Source: Actinomycetes bacterium | Lineage (GTDB): Bacteria; Actinomycetota; Actinomycetes; Mycobacteriales; Micromonosporaceae | Direction: 5' to 3' | Assembly (NCBI GenBank): GCA_023402505.1 | Contig: JAEYGD010000514.1 | Span: 1 to 6,115, forward strand | DNA length: 6,115 bases | Notes under the pieces: model-generated | What the model was told of the DNA's origin: nothing | Database searches by the model: none | The model's input: the letters and a program-made list of their open reading frames with translations, nothing else | Program-made: the position numbers and the translations under genes | Shown here: positions 1-5,825 of the stretch, one piece after another | Numbering within the stretch: the stretch's first letter is position 1 | Layout: every line of letters begins with the position of its first letter

Positions 1-98
1 GGCTCGTCCGGGGCGGCGCCGGAGCCGGCGAGCGGCCCGTCGGGCGGCGCGGCCGGCCGGAGAGGCCGCAGGGTCTGCCTGTGCTCGCCGTCCACCAC
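1..98 (-). CDS. Probable 5' end of a leftward gene, product unknown (partial)
   Basis: A minus-strand frame is open from about position 116 through the left edge. From the GTG at 98 it reads VVDGEHRQTLRPLRPAAPPD and continues Pro/Ala/Gly-rich to the edge. From 98 leftward, nearly every third codon position is G or C. The six codons before it (116-99, beginning with an ATG) have mostly A/T there, so coding probably begins at 98 rather than at the ATG at 116. A promoter-like pair (CTGACG, 17 nt, GATACT on the minus strand) puts transcription start almost on this GTG, which suggests a leaderless message. No Shine-Dalgarno sequence is visible. The roughly 32 residues seen match no family I recognise. 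The plus frame sharing the same third positions is also open, but it runs into the next gene out of frame. Confidence 0.3.
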   Translation of the reverse strand, partial: MVDGEHRQTLRPLRPAAPPDGPLAGSGAAPDE

Positions 99-104
99 CC
101 GTCG

Positions 105-133
105 AGTATCACCCATGTTCCCGCCGGCGTCAG
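105..133 (-). promoter_or_regulatory. Putative sigma-70-type promoter facing left
   Basis: On the minus strand CTGACG (133-128) resembles the -35 consensus TTGAC. It is followed after 17 nt by GATACT (110-105), which differs from TATACT at one base. Transcription would start near 98, at the GTG of the partial leftward gene. The -35 element lies inside the region that would serve the rightward fmdB-like gene, so the two promoters may compete. This rests on sequence match only. Confidence 0.35.
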
Positions 134-142
134 GACCGGTCG

Positions 143-155
143 TACGCTGGAGTCA
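143..155 (+). promoter_or_regulatory. Putative -10 element for a leaderless FmdB-family message
   Basis: TACGCT at 143-148 fits the actinobacterial -10 pattern TANNNT and ends 6 nt before the ATG at 155. The only Shine-Dalgarno-like string, GGAG at 149-152, lies just 2 nt from the ATG, too close for normal use. The spacing suggests that transcription starts on or next to the start codon. The -35 region (around 118-124, TTCCCGC) is weak. Confidence 0.35.
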
Positions 156-370
156 TGCCCCGGTACGAGTTTCGTTGCCGCGCCTGCGGCGACACCTTCG
201 AGGTCAACCGTCCGATGGCGCGTGCCGCCGAGCCGGCGCCCTGCCCGCAGGGGCACGACGACACGGTGAAGCTCCTCTCCACCGTCGCGGTGACCGGTCG
301 CGGTGGCGGCGCGGCGGCCCCGGCGCCGGGTGGTGGCGGCGGCTGTTGCGGCGGCGCCTGCGGCTGCTGA
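155..370 (+). CDS. FmdB-family small zinc-ribbon protein
   Basis: This 71-residue protein starts MPRYEFRCRACGD, the typical opening of the FmdB family (named after a putative regulator of formamidase/amidase expression). Zinc would be held by C8 and C11 (CRAC) and by C30 and H34 (CPQGH), with His in place of the more usual Cys. From about residue 49 it turns into a Gly/Ala/Pro linker and ends in a cysteine-rich tail with C64, C65, C69 and C71. The start at 155 is set by the family's conserved N-terminus, although the frame stays open upstream to the left edge. The molecular role of the family is poorly defined; cytoplasmic zinc binding is expected. It stands alone on its strand, 151 nt before the next gene. 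Family assignment is secure, function is not. Confidence 0.88.
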   Translation: MPRYEFRCRACGDTFEVNRPMARAAEPAPCPQGHDDTVKLLSTVAVTGRGGGAAAPAPGGGGGCCGGACGC

Positions 371-411
371 CGGACTCCCGGTCCGCCAGGGTCTCCGTGG
401 CGCTTGCCCGC

Positions 412-431
412 ACGTGCACGTAGTGGCACGT
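412..431 (+). other. Weak inverted repeat downstream of the FmdB-family gene
   Basis: ACGTGC (412-417) and GCACGT (426-431) form a 6-bp stem with an 8-nt loop, 41 nt after the stop codon and followed by TGGGG. It could be a weak terminator or a protein site. A second small hairpin, CGGAC/GTCCG (371-385), directly follows the stop. Neither is strong enough to call a terminator. Confidence 0.2.
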
Positions 432-473
432 TGGGGCGGAACCGGGCCGGCCGTTCTCACGATGCGTGACGGC

Positions 474-498
474 TCGGGTTCGGGCAGCATGAACCCGA
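474..498 (+). promoter_or_regulatory. Perfect inverted repeat in the leader of the cyclase-STAND gene
   Basis: TCGGGTTC (474-481) and GAACCCGA (491-498) are exact reverse complements, separated by 9 nt. The repeat ends 10 nt before the Shine-Dalgarno sequence at 509-513. It could be a repressor operator, or a leader hairpin affecting translation. The alternative ATG at 489 falls in its loop and right arm, which argues against that ATG as the real start. A shorter dyad, TCACG-ATG-CGTGA (457-469), lies just upstream. Confidence 0.35.
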
Positions 499-508
499 CG
501 TCACGGGC

Positions 509-513
509 GGAGG
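509..513 (+). promoter_or_regulatory. Shine-Dalgarno site that decides the cyclase-STAND start
   Basis: GGAGG at 509-513 sits 8 nt before the ATG at 522, a good spacing. No comparable site precedes the in-frame ATG at 489 or the earlier frame opening at 303, so 522 is taken as the start. Confidence 0.75.
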
Positions 514-521
514 TTCCACGC

Positions 522-3353
522 ATGTCGCCACGGATCCACCTCCCGACCGGGTGGGTGACCTTCGTCTTCACCGACATCGAGGGCTCGACCCGGCTGGCCC
601 AGCTGCTCGGGTCCGACTACCGGCCGGTGCTGCGGGAGCACCGGCGCCTGCTGCGCCGGACCATCGCCGCCACCGAGGGGGCGGAGCTGCTCACCGAGGG
701 CGACTCGTTCTTCCTGGCCTTCGGGGACGCGTCCGCCGCGCTGACCGCCTGCCTGACCGCCCAGCGTGCCCTGACCAGCCACGATTGGCCGACGCCGGAC
801 GCGGTGCCCCGGGTGCGGATGGGCCTGCACACCGGTTGGGCGGAGCCCCGCGACGGTGAGTACGCGAGCCCGGAGGTGCACCGCGCGGCCCGGGTCGCCG
901 CCGCCGCGCACGGCGGGCAGGTGCTCTGCTCCGCGGCGACGGCCCGGCACGCCGACCCGTTGCCCAGCGGCGCGTCCCTGCTCGACCTGGGTCTGCACCG
1001 GCTGCGTGGCTTCGACGACCGGGAGCGGCTGTTCCAGCTCGTCGCGCCCGGCCTGGAGCGGCAGTTCCCGCGGCCGCGTACCGCCGACGCGGTGGCGCAC
1101 AACCTGCCCACCCAGATCACCTCGTTCGTCGGCCGGCACGCCGAGCGCGCCGAGCTGCGGCGGCTGGTGGAGGGGCACCGGCTGGTGACGGTGCTCGGGG
1201 CGGGCGGGGCGGGCAAGACCCGGCTCGCCGTGGAACTCGCCGCCGACCTGGTCGAGTCCTACCCGGACGGTGCCTGGTTCGTCGACATCGCCACCGTCAC
1301 CGACCCGGGGCTGGTGGCGTTCGCCATCGCCGCCGTGCTCGGGCTCCGCCCGGAGCCCGGCCGTCCCATGGTGGACACCCTGGTGGAGTACGCGGCCGCC
1401 CGCCGGATGCTGGTCCTGCTGGACACCTGCGACGCCCAGCCGTCGGCGTCGGCCGAGGTGATCTCCCGGCTGCTCGCCGGTGGGGTGGGGGTGCGTGTGC
1501 TCGCCACCAGCCGCGAGTCGTTCGGGCTGCCCGGAGAGGTGGTGTGGCGGATTCCTCCGCTGTCGGTGGACCCGCCGGTCGACGGCGCGGAGAGCGACGC
1601 CGTCGCGCTGCTGCTGGACCGCACGACGGCGGCCCGGGGCGGACGCCAGCCCGACCCGGCGGAGTCGGCGGACCTGCGCCGGGTGGTGCAGCGGCTGGAC
1701 GGCCTGCCGCTCGCCATCGAGCTGGCCGCCGCCCGGCTGCGGGTGCTCTCGGTCGGTCAGCTCGCCGAGCGTCTGGACGACGTGCTGGGCACGCTCGACG
1801 CGGGCCGGGACGACCCGGATCCGCCCCCGGCCGAGCGGGGTTGGACGGGCAACCAGCAGGACACGGTGGACCTGGTGGCGGCGGCGGCCGGTGCGAGCCC
1901 GCCGAGCCCGGCCACCCGTGCCGTGCAGCGCTCGGCCACGGAGCGGCACCTCACCATGCAGGCCACCGTCACGTGGTCGTACCGCACGCTCGGGCCGCGT
2001 GCGGCCCGGCTGCTGCGCTGGCTGTCGGTGTTCGCCGGTCCGGTGGACCTGCCCACGGTGGAGTGGCTGCTCGGCGACGACCCGCTCGATCCGCTGTCGG
2101 TGCTGGTGGACAAGTCGATGGTGCTGGCCGAGCCGTACGCGGCGGGCAGCACCTACCGGATGCTCGACCCGATCCGCGCGTACGCGGCCCGGCGGCTGGT
2201 CGAGGCGGGGGAGGAGCGGGCCGCACGGGATCGGCACGTGGCCTGGTCGGCGTACGCGCTGGAGCGGTTGCACCTGGGGCCGGACCGCCGCCCGGTCACC
2301 CTGTCGCTGTACGCGCTGGACCCGCTGGCGGGGGAGCTGCGGGCCGCGCTGCGCTGGTGCGCGACCGGTGGCAGCGCGCGGGCGGGGCTCGCCCTGGCCG
2401 GGGGGTTGGACCAGTGGTGGCGGGAGCGCGGGCTGGCCCGGGAGGGCCGGCTCTGGCTGTCCCGGCTGTACGGCCGGCTCGCCGAGACGGGGGAGCGGAT
2501 CCCGGACGCGGAGCTGGCGGCGGCGTACCACATGCATTCGTTGCACGCCGGCGCGGACGGTGAGTTCGCCGAGGAGCTGCGGTTCTCGCAGCGGGCCGAG
2601 GAGGCGGCCCGGCAGGCCGGTGACGCCGGTCTGTTGGCCCGGGTGCTGGCCGGGCGGGCCGCCCCGCTGGTCGACATGGGACAGTTCGCCGAGGCCGAGC
2701 GGGTGTGCCGGGAGGTCATCGACTGGGCGCATCGGCAGGACGTGGTGGGCGACGCGCTCTTCGCCGTGTTCAGCCTCGCCGAGTTGCTGTGGCGGCGGGG
2801 CGCGCTGGACGAGGCGGCGGAGCTGCTCGGGGCGGCCCGTCCGGTCGAGGCGGCCCGTCCGGCGGAGCGGGGCCGCCGCACCGTGGACATGCTGCTCGGC
2901 TTGGTGGCGCTGGCCCGGGGTGACCTGATCGCCGCGCACGAGCACCTGCTGGTGGCGCTGCGGTCGCGGATGGCGCACGGCTTCCACCGCCGGGCCTGCG
3001 ACACCCTGCAGGCGATCGCGGTGCGGTGCGCCGCCGGTGGTGACCGGCTCACCGCCGCCCGGCTGTTCGGGGCGGCGCAGGCGACGCGGGCGACGTTGCG
3101 GTCCACGCCGGGCATCTACGGGGCGTACTGGGTGCAGCGGCAGGCGGAGGTGCGGGAGGCGTTGGGTGACGCCGCGTTCGACGGCGCGTACGCCGCGGGC
3201 GCGGAGCTGGGCCTGGAGGACGCGGCGGCGCTGGCGTTGGGGGTCGAGCATCCGGACCTGGCGGCCGACTCGACGCGGTTCGCCACCGGGGCCGGGCAGC
3301 CCGCACCGCGCCAGCCCACCGGCGCCAGCACTCCGCACACCGAGCACGCCTGA
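522..3353 (+). CDS. Class III cyclase-like / STAND (NB-ARC) ATPase / helical-repeat regulator
   Basis: The product has 943 residues. Residues 11-175 form a class III adenylate/guanylate cyclase-like domain, with FTDIEGST at 16-23 and EGDSFF at 59-64; D18 and D61 are the two expected metal ligands. By motif spacing, the purine-specifying Lys is L57, its Asp partner is E113, and the transition-state Asn is H120, with R124 retained, so activity is uncertain. Residues 195-420 are an NB-ARC-type ATPase: SFVGR at 201, Walker A GAGGAGKT at 226-233, Walker B MLVLLD ending at D301, ATSRE at 328-332 and GLPLAIELAAARL at 394-406. A winged-helix region covers about 475-560 (WSY 485-487, LSVLVDKSMV 525-534, YRMLDPIRAYA 545-555). 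Residues about 590-915 look like TPR-type helical repeats. The architecture resembles mycobacterial cyclase-ATPase regulators such as Rv0386, but the LuxR helix-turn-helix found in some of them is absent. It is a cytoplasmic signalling protein; ligand and output are unknown. Two hairpins follow the stop. Confidence 0.9.
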   Translation: MSPRIHLPTGWVTFVFTDIEGSTRLAQLLGSDYRPVLREHRRLLRRTIAATEGAELLTEGDSFFLAFGDASAALTACLTAQRALTSHDWPTPDAVPRVRMGLHTGWAEPRDGEYASPEVHRAARVAAAAHGGQVLCSAATARHADPLPSGASLLDLGLHRLRGFDDRERLFQLVAPGLERQFPRPRTADAVAHNLPTQITSFVGRHAERAELRRLVEGHRLVTVLGAGGAGKTRLAVELAADLVESYPDGAWFVDIATVTDPGLVAFAIAAVLGLRPEPGRPMVDTLVEYAAARRMLVLLDTCDAQPSASAEVISRLLAGGVGVRVLATSRESFGLPGEVVWRIPPLSVDPPVDGAESDAVALLLDRTTAARGGRQPDPAESADLRRVVQRLDGLPLAIELAAARLRVLSVGQLAERLDDVLGTLDAGRDDPDPPPAERGWTGNQQDTVDLVAAAAGASPPSPATRAVQRSATERHLTMQATVTWSYRTLGPRAARLLRWLSVFAGPVDLPTVEWLLGDDPLDPLSVLVDKSMVLAEPYAAGSTYRMLDPIRAYAARRLVEAGEERAARDRHVAWSAYALERLHLGPDRRPVTLSLYALDPLAGELRAALRWCATGGSARAGLALAGGLDQWWRERGLAREGRLWLSRLYGRLAETGERIPDAELAAAYHMHSLHAGADGEFAEELRFSQRAEEAARQAGDAGLLARVLAGRAAPLVDMGQFAEAERVCREVIDWAHRQDVVGDALFAVFSLAELLWRRGALDEAAELLGAARPVEAARPAERGRRTVDMLLGLVALARGDLIAAHEHLLVALRSRMAHGFHRRACDTLQAIAVRCAAGGDRLTAARLFGAAQATRATLRSTPGIYGAYWVQRQAEVREALGDAAFDGAYAAGAELGLEDAAALALGVEHPDLAADSTRFATGAGQPAPRQPTGASTPHTEHA
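2831..2866 (+). repeat. Short in-frame tandem duplication in the helical-repeat region
   Basis: The 14-nt string GGCGGCCCGTCCGG occurs at 2831-2844 and again at 2849-2862, 18 nt apart. In protein it gives two near-identical hexapeptides, AARPVE and AARPAE. The period of six codons keeps the frame, so it looks like a small slippage or duplication event inside a loop between helices. Confidence 0.5.
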
Positions 3354-3388
3354 CGGGTCGCCGGGTGCGGTACGGCACGCGCGACCCG
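3354..3388 (+). terminator. Hairpin directly after the cyclase-STAND stop codon
   Basis: CGGGTCGC (3354-3361) pairs perfectly with GCGACCCG (3381-3388) across a 19-nt loop that holds a smaller GTGC/GCAC stem (3365-3368 and 3375-3378). It begins at the base after the TGA. There is no T tract, as is common for GC-rich actinobacteria, so it is a probable but not certain terminator for the rightward gene. Confidence 0.45.
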
Positions 3389-3399
3389 GTCCGCTGACG

Positions 3400-3437
3400 C
3401 CGGGGGCCCGCGTCCCGTACGCGGTGCGGGCCCCCGG
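3400..3437. terminator. Bidirectional terminator between convergent genes
   Basis: CCGGGGGCCCGC (3400-3411) pairs perfectly with GCGGGCCCCCGG (3426-3437), a 12-bp almost all-GC stem with a 14-nt loop. It lies between the rightward cyclase-STAND gene and the leftward phospholipase gene, 14 nt from the phospholipase stop, so it could end both transcripts. No T tract is present on either strand. Confidence 0.65.
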
Positions 3438-3451
3438 TCGGTGCGGCGGGA

Positions 3452-3991
3452 TCAGCGGCGGGCGGCGGCCCGGCGCTCGGCGTCGGCCTTCATCTTCGCG
3501 GCCCGGTCGATGTCGGCCTGCTGGACGGCGGCGACCGAGCCGAATGTCTTCACCGCCTGGTAGTAGGTCCAGGCCAGGCTGAGGCAGGCGGGCCGGACCA
3601 CCGAGTTGTAGGTGGCGCAGACCCGCTTCAGGTCCTCGTAGAAGGCGCTGTCGAGGCGCGACTTGTGCGACGAGAACACGCCCATCGCCTTGTAGTTGCG
3701 GTAGCCGAAGTCGTGCCGGTAGCAGGAGAGGTTGAAGGTGAACCCGAGCGGGTTGTCCGGGCTGGACGAGCAGTAGTCGGTGGACCAGTTGAAGGCGTAC
3801 GCGGCCCAGGCGCCCTGGTTGAGGCGGCCGGCGTTCCAGGCGTTGTAGCTGGTGGCGCTGGTCTGGGTCCAGCTGGACAGGACGGAGAGCTTCTGGTCGC
3901 GGGTGACGGCGGCGGCGGGGCTGGCGGCACCGAGGGCGACCAGGAGGGCGAGCCCGACCGAGGTGAGCAGGGTGGCGAGACGACGGGACAT
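3452..3991 (-). CDS. Secreted prokaryotic phospholipase A2
   Basis: This 179-residue enzyme should hydrolyse the sn-2 ester of phospholipids outside the cell, dependent on calcium. Residues 1-28 are a Sec signal peptide (MSRR start, hydrophobic core, cleavage near SPAAA). The mature part carries the family motif CYRHDFGYRNY (90-100), with catalytic H93, Asp partner D114 (SRLDSAFYEDLKRVC) and calcium ligands D72 and D94. Four cysteines, C74/C90 and C125/C136, have the 16- and 11-residue spacings of the two disulfides in the Streptomyces violaceoruber enzyme as I recall it. That enzyme ends at a point matching YYQAVKTFG (143-151); here another 28 residues follow, rich in Ala, Arg, Lys and Asp and probably helical. 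The start is supported by GGAGG (3997-4001) 5 nt upstream. It is transcribed toward the cyclase-STAND gene and separated from the hydrolase upstream by a terminator, so it probably has its own promoter in 4002-4121. Confidence 0.93.
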   Translation of the reverse strand: MSRRLATLLTSVGLALLVALGAASPAAAVTRDQKLSVLSSWTQTSATSYNAWNAGRLNQGAWAAYAFNWSTDYCSSSPDNPLGFTFNLSCYRHDFGYRNYKAMGVFSSHKSRLDSAFYEDLKRVCATYNSVVRPACLSLAWTYYQAVKTFGSVAAVQQADIDRAAKMKADAERRAAARR

Positions 3992-4001
3992 GGCGACCTC
4001 C

Positions 4002-4121
4002 GCGAGGGTGTGCGGACATTTGTTACCGGCGGGTCACCGGATGTCGATTAGTTTCGATGAGCGGGCGCCCGAAGATCATGTATCCGGGTGAACTATTGGT
4101 GACATGAGTTGAAACAGACGA
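4002..4121 (-). promoter_or_regulatory. Promoter-bearing gap upstream of the phospholipase gene
   Basis: This gap lies between the hydrolase terminator and the phospholipase Shine-Dalgarno sequence, and is clearly richer in A/T than the flanking genes, as expected for a promoter. I see no convincing -35/-10 pair; CATGAT (minus strand, 4080-4075) is a possible -10. A small dyad TCGA-TTAGTT-TCGA lies at 4044-4057, about 53 nt before the start codon, and could be a regulator site. Confidence 0.3.
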
Positions 4122-4152
4122 ATGCCCCGGACGCGGGTGGCGTCCGGGGCAT
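4122..4152 (-). terminator. Intrinsic terminator of the GHL10 hydrolase gene
   Basis: ATGCCCCGGACGC (4122-4134) and GCGTCCGGGGCAT (4140-4152) form a perfect 13-bp stem with a 5-nt loop, 11 nt beyond the hydrolase stop codon. Read on the minus strand it is followed by TTCGTCTGTTT, a T-rich stretch. This is the best terminator in the window and separates the hydrolase from the phospholipase transcript. Confidence 0.85.
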
Positions 4153-4163
4153 CCGCCCGTGGG

Positions 4164-5825
4164 TCAGGAGACGAAGCGCGGCGGGCTGAGCGGGCTCTCG
4201 TTGGCCAGCCGGTCCAGCGCGGTCACGTAGTACGTGTACCGCTTGCCGGCCACGGCCGTCGTGTCCACCCAGGACTGCGCGGCGCCGGGGGTCGCCCGGA
4301 CCGTGTCGACCAGGTGCGCGGCGTCGGCGACGTCGCACCTGCCGGCCAGCTTCAGGCCGTCGAACCGGTAGATCGCGTACGAGGTGGCGGTGCCCAGCGG
4401 ACCTACCCCGTCGGCGGGCTGCAGCCACCGCAGGTGGACCCCGTCGTCCTGCCGGCTCGCGCCGGTGACCACCGGCATCAGCAGCGGCTTCGCCGGCAGG
4501 TGCGACATGGTCGGCACCAGCGCCGGGCGGGAGTAGTGCTCGCCGGCGTAGATGTCGGTCGCGCCGAGCCGGTTGGCCCGCACCTGGACGGCCGAGAAGT
4601 GGACGTTGCCCAGCACCTCCGGGTACTGCCGGTTGAGCGTCAGGTGGTCGGACAGCTCACGCGGGTTCATCCAGAACGAGCCGTACACCGGGTCGCCGCT
4701 CTTGTAGTCGGCCTGCCCGATGTAGAGCTGCACGCGGGTGCCGCGCACCTGCTCGGCCCACCACGGCACCAGCCGGGCGTAGTCGGCGGCCGGGTACTGG
4801 CCGATGTACCAGTAGAGCTGCGGCACCACGTAGTCGATCCACTCCTCCTTGATCCACTTCCGGGTGTCGGCGGAGATGATGTCGTACGACTGGCTGCCGG
4901 TGGTGTCCGAGCCCAGCGGGTCCACGGACTTGTTGCGCCAGATGCCGAACGGGCTGACCCCGAACTTCACCCACGGCTTGACCGCCTTGACCTTGGCGTT
5001 CATCTCCTGGACGAGCAGGTTGATGTTGTCCCGACGCCAGTCGGCCTTGTCGGTGAAGCCCCGGTTGTACTCCGCGAACGTCGCGTCGTCGGGCACCTGG
5101 TGGGTGCCGCTCGGGTACGGGTAGAAGTAGTCGTCGAAGTGGACGCCGTCGACGTCGTACCGCTTGACCGCGTCGAGCATCGCGGTCTGGACGAACTCGC
5201 GGACCGCGGGGATGCCCGGGTTGTAGTAGAGCCGGCTGCCGGCGACGCCGGCCGGCGGGTACGCGAAGACCCAGTCCGGGTGCTCCCGGGCCGGGTGGTC
5301 CGGCGCGAGCTTGCTGATGTCGGCGCCGGCGCCGCTCGGTGCCGGCATGGAGACGCGGTACGGGTTGAACCAGGCGTGGAACTCGAGGTTGCGCTTGTGG
5401 GCCTCCTCGACGACGAAGGCCAGCGGATCCCAGCCCGGGTCCTTGCCACGCTCGCCGGTCAGGTACTCCGACCAGGGCTCGTGCGGCGACGGCCAGAACG
5501 CGTCGGCGGTCGGCCGGATCTGCACGACCACCGCGTTGTGGTTGAGCCGCTCGGCCAGGTCGAGCCAACCCAGGTACTCCGCCTTCTGCGCCGCGACCCG
5601 GTCGGGGGCGGTCCAGGAGTCCTTGGTGGGCCAGTCGATGTTGGTGACCGACGCGATCCACATGGCGCGGAACTGCCGCTTGGGGGTGGCCGGGTCGGTG
5701 ACGCAGGTCGTGGTGGTGGAGGCGGCGGTGGCCGCCCCGGTCGCCGCGGCCGCCGGTGTGGCGGCGACGAACGCCCCCAGCAGCGCGGCGGCGAGCCCGG
5801 CGGCGCCGAGCCGAGTTGCCTTCAT
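4164..5825 (-). CDS. Secreted GHL10/DUF187 glycosyl hydrolase-like protein with FN3-like C-terminus
   Basis: The 553-residue product has a Sec signal peptide at 1-28 (MKATRLG start, long hydrophobic core, ATPAAAA cleavage region) and a short Thr/Ala linker. Residues about 48-385 form the GHL10 (DUF187, YngK/DigH-like) TIM-barrel domain: RAMWIASVTNIDWP (53-66), VQIRPTADAFWPS (101-113), FHAWFNPYRVS (149-159), DGVHFDDYFYP (227-237) and DYVVPQLYWY (331-340). The acidic residues of DGVHFDD are the most conserved in the family and likely catalytic. Residues about 448-553 look like a fibronectin type III domain (VHLRWLQP, TSYAIYRFDG, YTYYVTALDRLANESPLS). E. coli DigH, of this family, cleaves peptidoglycan glycan strands stripped of peptides, so a cell-wall target is plausible, but other polysaccharides cannot be excluded. 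The start at 5825 is chosen for the signal peptide and AAGGG (5835-5839) 9 nt upstream; the open frame up to 6008 has no secretion logic. Confidence 0.9.
   Translation of the reverse strand: MKATRLGAAGLAAALLGAFVAATPAAAATGAATAASTTTTCVTDPATPKRQFRAMWIASVTNIDWPTKDSWTAPDRVAAQKAEYLGWLDLAERLNHNAVVVQIRPTADAFWPSPHEPWSEYLTGERGKDPGWDPLAFVVEEAHKRNLEFHAWFNPYRVSMPAPSGAGADISKLAPDHPAREHPDWVFAYPPAGVAGSRLYYNPGIPAVREFVQTAMLDAVKRYDVDGVHFDDYFYPYPSGTHQVPDDATFAEYNRGFTDKADWRRDNINLLVQEMNAKVKAVKPWVKFGVSPFGIWRNKSVDPLGSDTTGSQSYDIISADTRKWIKEEWIDYVVPQLYWYIGQYPAADYARLVPWWAEQVRGTRVQLYIGQADYKSGDPVYGSFWMNPRELSDHLTLNRQYPEVLGNVHFSAVQVRANRLGATDIYAGEHYSRPALVPTMSHLPAKPLLMPVVTGASRQDDGVHLRWLQPADGVGPLGTATSYAIYRFDGLKLAGRCDVADAAHLVDTVRATPGAAQSWVDTTAVAGKRYTYYVTALDRLANESPLSPPRFVS

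Noticed and set aside
457..469. CRP/cAMP-receptor binding site before the cyclase gene
   Set aside because: The half-sites are inverted relative to TGTGA...TCACA and the spacing is wrong, so only an unidentified dyad can be claimed.
303..521. N-terminal extension of the cyclase-STAND protein
   Set aside because: It would overlap the FmdB-family gene in another frame, is Arg/Ala low-complexity, and lacks a ribosome site, whereas GGAGG precedes the ATG at 522.
1480..2928. Other-frame plus-strand open frame of 482 residues inside the regulator
   Set aside because: Arg/Cys/Ser/Trp-rich composition typical of a shifted frame; the main frame carries all ATPase motifs.
3250..3353. LuxR-type helix-turn-helix at the regulator's C-terminus
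   Set aside because: The final residues are Pro/Thr/Ala-rich with no helix-turn-helix pattern and stop about 30 residues after the repeat region.
501..4019. Minus-strand open frame of 1172 residues antisense to the regulator and crossing the phospholipase gene
   Set aside because: It is Arg/Pro/Gln/Gly-rich without recognisable motifs, and overlaps two well-supported genes. Long antisense frames are common in very GC-rich DNA.
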